Translations under genes and position numbers: made by a program
The notes under the pieces: generated by a model
What the model was told of the DNA's origin: nothing
The model's database searches: none
The model's input: only the letters and a program-made list of their open reading frames with translations
Part shown: piece after piece, positions 1 through 5,709 of the stretch
Layout: every line of letters starts with the position of its first letter
Numbering within the stretch: the stretch's first letter is position 1
NCBI GenBank assembly: GCA_038233815.1
Contig: JBBSVE010000083.1
Span: forward strand, 1-14,162
Direction: 5' to 3'
DNA: 14,162 nt
Origin: JBBSVE01 sp038233815
GTDB taxonomy: Bacteria > Pseudomonadota > Alphaproteobacteria > Rhodobacterales > Rhodobacteraceae

Positions 1-343
1 GATCGCCTTCCTCGGTGGCACGGGCGGCATGAAGGCGCCGATGGACGTCGAGCATGAAGGGCGCGAAATGGGTGCGCAGCTTGGGGGTGATGGAAATCTG
101 GTCATAGGCCAGGTCCATCAGCATCGACTTGCCGCGCCCGACCCCGCCCCAGAGGTAGAGCCCCTTCGGCACCTCCGCAGCCTTGCCGAAGAGCGCGCGG
201 ATCCCGTGCCGCCGCGCGCCCGAAGCCTCGGCCCAGAGCCGCAAAGCCTCCAGCCGGTCGAGGATATGGCGCTGCGCCGCGTCCTCCGTCAGGCGGCCCG
301 CGGCGATCCGTTCGTCGTAGATGTCGTGCAGGCTCTGGCGCAT
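1..343 (-). CDS. zapE: ZapE/AFG1-family ATPase, N-terminal part (runs off window)
   Basis: The first 114 codons of a P-loop ATPase of the ZapE/AFG1 (LACE1) family; the gene continues past the left edge. The frame starts MRQSLHDIYDERI at 343 and reads GLYLWGGVGRGKSMLMDL around residues 61–78, a Walker A loop (residues 66–73, K72) in the context typical of this family. It is followed by HFAPFMLDVHRRLH (92–105), another family hallmark. Known members act at the inner face of the membrane; E. coli ZapE associates with the division ring, and mitochondrial AFG1 helps turn over respiratory-complex subunits. The Walker B and sensor motifs lie outside the window. The start was chosen because family proteins begin shortly before the Y-x-x-x-I/L segment and this is the only ATG nearby. 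An overlapping frame at 102–362 is only a shadow. Family call is secure; the cellular role in this organism is inferred. Confidence 0.9.
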   Translation of the reverse strand, partial: MRQSLHDIYDERIAAGRLTEDAAQRHILDRLEALRLWAEASGARRHGIRALFGKAAEVPKGLYLWGGVGRGKSMLMDLAYDQISITPKLRTHFAPFMLDVHRRLHAARATEEGD

Positions 344-394
344 GCCCCGACCTAGCCTGCATCGGCGCGGGCTGCCAAGGGGGCGCGGCGGGTC

Positions 395-417
395 AGCCGC
401 ACGTCCCTCGTGCGGCT
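395..417. repeat. Perfect inverted repeat, 9-bp arms, 5-nt loop
   Basis: Arms AGCCGCACG (395–403) and CGTGCGGCT (409–417) are exact reverse complements around a 5-nt loop. No T-run follows on either strand, so a classical intrinsic terminator is unlikely. Its position between two divergent genes fits an operator or a structured leader. The function is unknown. Confidence 0.55.
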
Positions 418-511
418 TGCGTCGAAAGCGCGGAAACGGTCACGCCGCGGCCACAGTGCGGAAAGCCGCCGTTAAGCCTCCGGGCGCAGTCTGATGTCAG
501 GGGCGTTCAAC

Positions 512-519
512 AGGGAGGA
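512..519 (+). promoter_or_regulatory. Strong ribosome binding site for the 54-codon gene
   Basis: AGGGAGGA lies 8 nt before the ATG at 528. It is among the best Shine-Dalgarno matches in the window and is the main reason for believing the small gene is translated. Confidence 0.65.
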
Positions 520-527
520 AAAACCAG

Positions 528-692
528 ATGACGGTCGAGACGATTGACGGGATCCGCGTGCTGAAGCTGACGGACCGGAGCGGATATGATGTGAGGGCAA
601 ACGAGATGGTCACGATGGCGCGGCTCTATGCGCTGATCTCTGGCGGGCACGCGCTGCGCGACCTGACTCCGACCGCGCGCAGCCTTCCCTGA
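528..692 (+). CDS. Small hypothetical protein, 54 aa
   Basis: An ATG-started frame of 54 codons ending in TGA, too short for many gene finders. The protein begins MTVETIDGIRVLKLTDRSGY and ends LRDLTPTARSLP. It has no signal peptide, membrane segment or cysteine; the start looks like a short strand-forming segment followed by a helix-prone stretch (ANEMVTMARLYALISGG, about residues 24–40). I do not recognise a family. Support for translation is the near-ideal ribosome binding site (AGGGAGGA, 8-nt spacing), GC-rich third positions in most codons, and its own intergenic leader. It is transcribed away from zapE and converges on the MFS gene, whose stop lies 13 nt beyond. It could be a conserved small cytosolic protein or a chance frame. 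Confidence 0.55.
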   Translation: MTVETIDGIRVLKLTDRSGYDVRANEMVTMARLYALISGGHALRDLTPTARSLP

Positions 693-705
693 CCGGGCCC
701 GGGCC

Positions 706-1809
706 TCAGACGGCGGCGTTCATCCGGCGCAGTGACAGCCCGGCCGCAATGGCCGTCGCTGCCATCCCTGCGCCGAGGATGCCGAAGAACGCGCCGTTGC
801 CCAGCCGTTCCATCAATGCGCCGATCAGCAGCGGGGCGATGATGCCCCCGACCAGCCCCGCGCCGATCGCGAGGGGGGAAATGCGGTCGTCGTCACCCAT
901 CAGCCGGAACGCGGTGACGTAGAAGAGCGGGAAGAACATGCCCGCCGCCGCCCCGGAGGCCGCGAAGAACCACGGCTCCCCGGTCAGGGCGGCCCCGAAC
1001 GCGCAAATGCTGCCGAAGACCAGCGCCCCGGTAAAAAGCGTGAAGGCCGGCACCAGCGCGGACAGGGCGACCAGAAGCAGCCGCACGGCGAGGAACATCG
1101 CAAAAAACAGCGACAGGAACTGCGCCGCCTGCGTCTCGGACTGACCAATGGCGATGAGGGCGGTCGGGCCGAGGCCGATCAGCGTGGCCTCCGCCCCGAC
1201 CGCAGCCATGCCGAACGCGAGGATGCCCCAGCGGACGCGGATCGTCCCGTGCCGGGCCGCAGGTGGGGCCAGCCGTCGCGGCCGCCCCGCCGCCAGCAAC
1301 GCCACCGCGCAGGCCACCGCCACCACGCCGTAGGACAGGCCGATCCGCCCCCCGAAGGCCACGAACAAAAGCGGCGCGCCGATCGCCCCGATCCCGAACA
1401 CCGCGTTCAGCAGTGCCAGCATCGACGGCCCCCGCGCGCCAAAGACCTGCATGAAGCGGCGATTGTAGATCACGGTGGAGGCGCCGTAGCCCGCGCCGAA
1501 CAGGACGACGCCCGCCAGCGTGACGATCATGCCGAACGACAGTGCGACCAGCGCCGCACCCGCCGCCATGACCCCCAGCGCCAGCCGGGGCGTGATCCGG
1601 TGGCCCATGCGGAACATCGCGCCGACCCCGACGCCGGTGCCGATCCAGTGCGCGGAGATGACGAACCCCGCCGATCCCGCTTCGATCCCGAAATGGCGCG
1701 CGAAGGTGGGCAGGGCAGGGCCATAGAGCGATTGCCCCGCCCCCATCAGGATGAAACTGCCGAGGCCTGCCAGAAGCAGCCCCGAACTGGCCCGTATCGT
1801 CGATTGCAT
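706..1809 (-). CDS. MFS transporter, about 12 membrane segments
   Basis: A 367-aa, strongly hydrophobic protein with about twelve predicted membrane segments (roughly 11–30, 45–66, 76–95, 97–116, 128–150, 155–175, 190–213, 228–248, 250–272, 280–300, 311–332, 338–358). Two six-helix halves are separated by a basic loop (GRPRRLAPPAARHG, 175–188). The short loop between helices 2 and 3 (FRMGHRITPRLALG, 66–79) is a degenerate form of the MFS G-x-x-x-D-R-x-G-R-R motif. NRRF at 116–119 follows helix 4. This indicates an inner-membrane secondary transporter; the substrate cannot be read from the sequence. It is compact for an MFS protein (often 390–450 aa) because the loops are short. The ATG at 1809 has only a weak ribosome binding site (GGGTCGAG). 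Neighbours give no hint of substrate. Confidence 0.88.
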   Translation of the reverse strand: MQSTIRASSGLLLAGLGSFILMGAGQSLYGPALPTFARHFGIEAGSAGFVISAHWIGTGVGVGAMFRMGHRITPRLALGVMAAGAALVALSFGMIVTLAGVVLFGAGYGASTVIYNRRFMQVFGARGPSMLALLNAVFGIGAIGAPLLFVAFGGRIGLSYGVVAVACAVALLAAGRPRRLAPPAARHGTIRVRWGILAFGMAAVGAEATLIGLGPTALIAIGQSETQAAQFLSLFFAMFLAVRLLLVALSALVPAFTLFTGALVFGSICAFGAALTGEPWFFAASGAAAGMFFPLFYVTAFRLMGDDDRISPLAIGAGLVGGIIAPLLIGALMERLGNGAFFGILGAGMAATAIAAGLSLRRMNAAV

Positions 1810-1945
1810 GGCTCGACCCGCTGGAATGCCGCCTCTTCCGCCGCCCGCCCCGCGCTGTCAATGGGCACGCCGGACCCTTTGCCGATTGCCCTTTCGCCCC
1901 CCGTCCGCTATCTCGAGGGCCACTCGATGCCGACCGGAGCCGCCC
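1810..1945. promoter_or_regulatory. Divergent promoter region, MFS gene and yggT–recQ
   Basis: 136 nt separating two divergent genes. On the plus strand TTGCCC (1886–1891), a 17-nt spacer and TATCTC (1909–1914) form a plausible sigma-70 promoter about 30 nt before yggT. On the minus strand a perfect TTGACA (1861 down to 1856) could be the -35 of the MFS gene, but no good -10 follows at 16–18 nt. Both are predictions by eye in GC-rich DNA. Confidence 0.4.
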
Positions 1946-2233
1946 ATGACCTCGCTGCTGCAGATCCTTCTCCTGATCCTCCAGATCGCGCAGTGGATCA
2001 TCCTCGCCCACATCATCGTGTCGTGGCTCATCAACTTTCAGGTGCTCAACACGCGCCAGCCGCTGGTGGCGCAGATCTGGTATGGGCTGAACGCGATGCT
2101 CGACCCGGTCTATTCGCGCATCCGGTCGTTCCTGCCGCGAATGGGCGGGCTCGACCTCGCCCCGCTGGTGGCGCTTCTGGTGATTTACGCGCTGCGGATC
2201 ATCCTGCTGAACAACGCCGAATATTTCGTCTGA
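1946..2233 (+). CDS. yggT: YggT-family small membrane protein, 95 aa
   Basis: A 95-aa protein with two hydrophobic segments (about 5–29 and 71–88) around a conserved central part. The motif ILAHIIVSWL followed by LDPVYSRIRSFLP (residues 52–64) and GLDLAPLVALLVI is characteristic of the YggT (PF02325) family. Members are integral inner-membrane proteins found next to cell-division or proline-biosynthesis genes in many bacteria and related to plant CCB3/YLMG proteins of cytochrome assembly; the exact function is unsettled. The ATG at 1946 is preferred over upstream in-frame codons because GGAG (1936–1939) sits 6 nt before it and the family usually has about 95–100 residues. Its TGA is followed directly by the ATG of recQ, so the two are probably co-transcribed and translationally coupled. 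Confidence 0.9.
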   Translation: MTSLLQILLLILQIAQWIILAHIIVSWLINFQVLNTRQPLVAQIWYGLNAMLDPVYSRIRSFLPRMGGLDLAPLVALLVIYALRIILLNNAEYFV

Positions 2234-4279
2234 ATGACCGAGGCCCGGACGCTCCTCCGCTCGATCTTCGGCTTTTCGGAGTTCCGCCCCGGCCAGGAGG
2301 AGATCGTGGCGGCGGTTCTGGACGGACAGAACACGCTTGCGATCATGCCAACGGGGGGTGGCAAGTCGCTCTGCTTCCAGTTGCCGGCGCTTTGCCGGGA
2401 CGGCGTCACCGTCGTCATCTCCCCCCTCATCGCCCTGATGCGCGATCAGGTCCGTGCCTTGCGTGCCGCGGGGGTGGAGGCCGGGGCGCTGACCTCCGGC
2501 AATACCGATGCGGAGACGGCGGAGGTCTTCGCGGCCCTGCGCGACGGGCGGCTGAAACTGCTCTACATGGCGCCGGAACGGCTCGCCTCGGGCGCCGCGA
2601 TGGCGATGCTGCGGGGCGCCAACGTGACCGCCCTTGCGGTGGACGAGGCGCATTGCGTAAGCCAGTGGGGTCATGATTTTCGCCCCGACTACCTTCGGAT
2701 CGGCGATCTGCGCCGCGCGCTCGACGTGCCGCTGTCGGCCTTCACCGCCACCGCCGATGCGGAGACGCAGGCGGAGATCGTCACCCGCCTGTTCGACGGC
2801 GTGCCGCCCGCCACGTTCCTGCGCGGCTTCGACCGCCCGAACATCCATCTCGCGTTCGCGGTGAAGGACAAGCCGCGCGACCAGATCCTGCGCTTTGCGG
2901 CCGCGCGAAAAGGACAAAGCGGGATCGTCTATTGCGGCACGCGGGCCAAGACCGAAACGCTGGCGGAGGCGCTTCGCGCAGCGGGTCACCCGGCCACCGC
3001 CTATCACGGCGGCATGGACGCGGAGGAGCGGCGCACGACCGAAGGCCGCTTCCAGCGCGAGGACGGGCTGATCGTGGTGGCGACGGTGGCCTTCGGCATG
3101 GGGATCGACAAGCCCGACATCCGCTGGGTCGCCCATGCCGATCTGCCGAAAAGCATCGAGGGCTATTATCAGGAGATCGGTCGCGCGGGCCGCGATTCCC
3201 TGCCCGCCGAGACGCTGACCCTCTACGGTCCCGACGACATCCGCCTGCGCCGCAGCCAGATCGACGAAGGCATGGCCCCCCCCGACCGCAAAAGCGCGGA
3301 CCATGGGCGGCTGAACGCGCTTCTCGGGCTGGCGGAGGCGACCGCCTGCCGCCGTCAGGTGCTGCTCGGCTATTTTGATGAGGCCTCGAACCCTTGCGGC
3401 AACTGCGACCTCTGCGACCGGCCCGCCCGGCTGTTCGATGCGACCGAGGCGGTCAGGAAGGCCCTGTCGGCAATCCTGCGGACAGGGGAGAGCTTCGGCG
3501 CAGGCCATCTCATCGACATCCTGACTGGCACCACCACGGAAAAGATCCGTCAGCGCGGCCATGACCGCCTGCCGACCTTCGCGGTTGGCCGCGATCTCTC
3601 CAAGCCCGCGTGGGGTGCGGTGTTCCGTCAGATGATGGGCCGCGATCTCGTCCGCCCCGATGCGGAGCGGCACGGCGCGTTGCGGATGACCGAGGCCGCC
3701 CGCCCGATCCTGCGCGGGGAGGAGAGCATCACCCTGCGCCAGGACACGGTGCAGACGGCGACCTCGCGCCCCGCTGTTGCTGCGCAGATCTCCGACGAGG
3801 ATGCGCCGCTGCTGTCGGCGCTGAAGGCCAAGCGGCGTGAGCTGGCGGAGACGGCGCGGGTGCCCGCCTATGTCGTCTTTCCCGACCGCACGCTGATCGA
3901 GATGGCCGAGGTGCGGCCAGCGACGCTGGACCAGATGGCGCGGATCGGCGGCATCGGGGCGAAGAAGCTGGAAAGCTACGGCCGGATCTTCCTTGCCGTC
4001 GTCACCGGGGCGGAGGCGGGGCCGCTCCACCCCCAGCGGATGCGGCTTGCGGGACGCGATGCGGGGGCACTCTTTGACCGGCTGGCGGAGATTCAGCTGG
4101 AGTTGCAGCGCGGGCCGGACGGGACGGGCAAGCCGCTCTCCCTCTCCCAGTCGACGCTGCGTCACATTGCGGAGGCGCGCCCGGCCACGCTGACCGATAT
4201 CGACCGCATCGCAGGGATGGGCGCCCAGAAGACGGAGCGGTTCGGCGCGGCCTTTCTGGAGGCGATCCGGGGCGACTGA
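2234..4279 (+). CDS. recQ: ATP-dependent DNA helicase RecQ
   Basis: A 681-aa superfamily 2 DNA helicase that unwinds DNA 3'-to-5' in recombinational repair and restart of stalled forks. All expected motifs are visible: FGFSEFRPGQEE (motif 0, 12–23), MPTGGGKS (motif I, 38–45, K44), SPLIALMRDQV (63–73), DEAH (motif II, 137–140), the aromatic-rich loop SQWGHDFRPDY (143–153), FTATAD (170–175), VATVAFGMGIDKPDIRW (282–298) and QEIGRAGRD (motif VI, 313–321). The zinc site is C372, C388, C391, C394. A winged-helix region (about 405–495) follows, then two HRDC-like domains (about 523–590 and 608–680), each with the helix–hairpin sequences IGGIGAKKLESYG and IAGMGAQKTERFG. It is longer than E. coli RecQ (about 609 aa) because of the second HRDC domain. 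The start abuts the yggT stop without any gap; no independent ribosome binding site is obvious. Confidence 0.97.
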   Translation: MTEARTLLRSIFGFSEFRPGQEEIVAAVLDGQNTLAIMPTGGGKSLCFQLPALCRDGVTVVISPLIALMRDQVRALRAAGVEAGALTSGNTDAETAEVFAALRDGRLKLLYMAPERLASGAAMAMLRGANVTALAVDEAHCVSQWGHDFRPDYLRIGDLRRALDVPLSAFTATADAETQAEIVTRLFDGVPPATFLRGFDRPNIHLAFAVKDKPRDQILRFAAARKGQSGIVYCGTRAKTETLAEALRAAGHPATAYHGGMDAEERRTTEGRFQREDGLIVVATVAFGMGIDKPDIRWVAHADLPKSIEGYYQEIGRAGRDSLPAETLTLYGPDDIRLRRSQIDEGMAPPDRKSADHGRLNALLGLAEATACRRQVLLGYFDEASNPCGNCDLCDRPARLFDATEAVRKALSAILRTGESFGAGHLIDILTGTTTEKIRQRGHDRLPTFAVGRDLSKPAWGAVFRQMMGRDLVRPDAERHGALRMTEAARPILRGEESITLRQDTVQTATSRPAVAAQISDEDAPLLSALKAKRRELAETARVPAYVVFPDRTLIEMAEVRPATLDQMARIGGIGAKKLESYGRIFLAVVTGAEAGPLHPQRMRLAGRDAGALFDRLAEIQLELQRGPDGTGKPLSLSQSTLRHIAEARPATLTDIDRIAGMGAQKTERFGAAFLEAIRGD

Positions 4280-4280
4280 C

Positions 4281-4766
4281 CTAGTTCAGCCAGACCACCC
4301 CGGCATTGACCGCCGAGGCGAGCGTCACCCAGACCAGATAGGGCACGAAAAGCGCCACCGACAGCCTGTCGCGCCGCGCCTCCGTCACCATGAACGCGAC
4401 GATCAGGCACCAGAGCACGAGGATCACCACCAGTGCGGCGCCCGGCTTGTGCAGCCCGAAGAACACCGGCGTCCAGCAAAAATTTGCGACCAGTTGCGCG
4501 CCCCAGAGCGCGCCTGCGCCGCCATAGAGGACTTTGCGCGCCCCGACCCAGCCGATCAAGACATAGAGCACCGACCAGACCGGCCCGAAGACCCACGGCG
4601 GCGGCGTGAAGGCGGGCTGGTTCAGGGTGTCATACCACGGACCCGGAACGAGGCTCGCCCCCAGCAGCCCGCCGATCGCCACCACCGCCGCGATGAAGAC
4701 GAGATGCACGGCCACTACCCGCACCCCGCCGCGCCGGGTCGTCCCGGCCCCCGATCCGTAGGTCAT
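4281..4766 (-). CDS. tspO: TspO/MBR-family tryptophan-rich sensory protein
   Basis: A 161-aa membrane protein with five predicted helices (about 17–38, 56–75, 84–104, 107–127, 136–158). The signature PGPWYDTLNQPAFTPPPWVF (41–60) followed by GPVWSVLYVLIG, then NFCWTPVFFGLHKPG (95–109) and PYLVWVTLASAVN (142–154) are classic TspO (peripheral benzodiazepine receptor-like) sequences. Family members bind or degrade tetrapyrroles; in Rhodobacter sphaeroides TspO modulates pigment-gene expression in response to oxygen. Whether this organism is phototrophic cannot be seen here. The start at 4766 is supported by GGGGAGG with 7-nt spacing and by family length; a longer in-frame extension through 5048 is a shadow of the SDR gene. 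It lies 19 nt behind that SDR gene, probably in one operon, and its stop is one base from the recQ stop on the other strand. Confidence 0.95.
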   Translation of the reverse strand: MTYGSGAGTTRRGGVRVVAVHLVFIAAVVAIGGLLGASLVPGPWYDTLNQPAFTPPPWVFGPVWSVLYVLIGWVGARKVLYGGAGALWGAQLVANFCWTPVFFGLHKPGAALVVILVLWCLIVAFMVTEARRDRLSVALFVPYLVWVTLASAVNAGVVWLN

Positions 4767-4785
4767 CCGATCGCCTCCCCGCCCA

Positions 4786-5541
4786 TCATGCAGTCCCTGC
4801 GCGGAGCCCGACCGCGCGGCGAACCCGCTCCTCGCGCAGCGACACCTCCTGGCCCAGCCACGGATCGGCGGCGGGAGAACACATCCAGACCAGCGCCTTC
4901 GCGGGCCAGTCCGGCGGGACATGCGCGGACGGGTCGAGTTTGCTGACCGGGTTGACGCCGCTCTCCCGGATCGTGACCTGCATGTCGGTGGCCACCGTGC
5001 CGGGCGAGAGGCCCATGACGCGCAGGCCGTGGGCCGCCTCCTCCACATGGGCCACGCGGGTCAGCATCAGGGCGCCTGCCTTGGAGGCGCAATAGGCGCC
5101 CCAACCCTCCAGCGGGTTCGATGCCGCACCGGAGGAGACGGTGATCACCGTGCCGCCGCCGCGCATGCGCAGCATCGGGATCGCCGCGCGCAGGCCGTAG
5201 AACACGCCCTTGAGGTTCACGTCGATGGCATCCGACCATGCTTCGGGGTCGGCCTCGCCGATCCGGGCGATGGGATCGATCACGCCCGCGTTGCCGATCA
5301 GCACGTCGAGCCCGCCGCAGCGATCTCCGATCAGGGAGAAGGCCCGCGCGACCGCCGCCGCATCCGTCATGTCACAAGCGAGCGCCACGGCGTCGCCCCC
5401 GATGTCGTGCGAAAGTGCCTCAATAAGGTCGCTGGACCGCGCGATCAGCACCACCCGCGCGCCTTCAGCCGCGAACGCCCGCGCCGCCGCCTCTCCGATC
5501 CCCCGGCTTGCCCCGGTGATCGCCACCACCTTGCCCCGCAT
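4786..5541 (-). CDS. SDR-family NAD(P)-dependent oxidoreductase
   Basis: A 251-aa classical short-chain dehydrogenase/reductase. The Rossmann nucleotide-binding loop is TGASRGIG (9–16), followed by CDMTD (56–60) for the adenine ring, NAG at 84–86, structural N109 in DVNLKG, SSG at 136–138 with S137 the likely catalytic serine, and YCASK (Y150, K154) as the catalytic pair. SPGTVATDM (179–187) matches the loop after strand 6. Arg17-equivalent charge in the loop (S12, R13) suggests NADP(H), though this is inference. The substrate is not predictable. The C-terminal part is somewhat irregular (LREERVRRAVGLRAGTA), perhaps a family feature. The start at 5541 has AAGGA 9 nt upstream, and a plausible promoter lies about 50–70 nt upstream. 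It precedes tspO by 19 nt and is likely co-transcribed with it. Confidence 0.93.
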   Translation of the reverse strand: MRGKVVAITGASRGIGEAAARAFAAEGARVVLIARSSDLIEALSHDIGGDAVALACDMTDAAAVARAFSLIGDRCGGLDVLIGNAGVIDPIARIGEADPEAWSDAIDVNLKGVFYGLRAAIPMLRMRGGGTVITVSSGAASNPLEGWGAYCASKAGALMLTRVAHVEEAAHGLRVMGLSPGTVATDMQVTIRESGVNPVSKLDPSAHVPPDWPAKALVWMCSPAADPWLGQEVSLREERVRRAVGLRAGTA

Positions 5542-5585
5542 CCCCTGTCCTTTCCAAAGACCAAGCCCGAGGGCATCGGATAGAG

Positions 5586-5613
5586 GCTATACCACGCGCG
5601 ACCGCGCGGCAAA
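5586..5613 (-). promoter_or_regulatory. Candidate promoter of the SDR–tspO operon
   Basis: On the minus strand TATAGC (5591 down to 5586) matches four of six -10 positions, with TTTGCC (5613–5608) 16 nt upstream as a weak -35. The predicted leader is about 40 nt. It is one of the few AT-leaning spots in the region. Assigned by eye only. Confidence 0.4.
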
Positions 5614-5644
5614 TCCTGCCGTCCGGGCCTGCGGCGGTGGCCAC

Positions 5645-5678
5645 TTGACCCCGCACGGCCCGCATCGGACACTATGCT
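5645..5678 (+). promoter_or_regulatory. Candidate promoter of the DUF2125 gene
   Basis: TTGACC (5645–5650) is a five-of-six match to a -35 box. An ACACTATG sequence follows at 5669–5676, but no -10 hexamer at the ideal spacing is convincing. It lies in the 168-nt gap between the divergent SDR and DUF2125 genes, 30–60 nt before the chosen ATG. Confidence 0.3.
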
Positions 5679-5709
5679 GCATCCAATCCCTGCCCGGAGT
5701 CGCCCCGTC

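Larger units (their letters stand above)
344..527. other. Divergent intergenic region with a hairpin
   Basis: The longest gap in the window (184 nt), between leftward zapE and the rightward 54-codon gene. It must hold the promoters of both. I see a perfect 9-bp inverted repeat at 395–417 (listed separately) and a TTGGCA on the minus strand that could be a -35 for zapE, but no convincing -10 partner. The right end carries the ribosome binding site of the small gene. No RNA gene or longer coding frame is apparent. Confidence 0.5.

Noticed and set aside
102..362. An 86-codon minus-strand frame at the left edge
   Set aside because: It is the out-of-frame shadow of zapE; the correct frame shows the Walker A loop.
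695..705. GC palindrome (GGCCCGGGCC) between the small gene and the MFS gene as a terminator
   Set aside because: There is no loop or T-run, and the palindrome is too short to be more than chance in GC-rich DNA.
1249..2676. A 475-codon plus-strand frame running across the MFS gene, yggT and the recQ start
   Set aside because: It crosses three real genes in the wrong frame and encodes low-complexity Arg/Pro/Ala sequence.
893..4165. A 1090-codon open frame on the minus strand across recQ, yggT and the MFS gene
   Set aside because: It is antisense to three recognisable genes, its product is rich in Arg, Gly, His and Pro without any domain, and stop-free shadows are expected in high-GC DNA with strong third-position bias.
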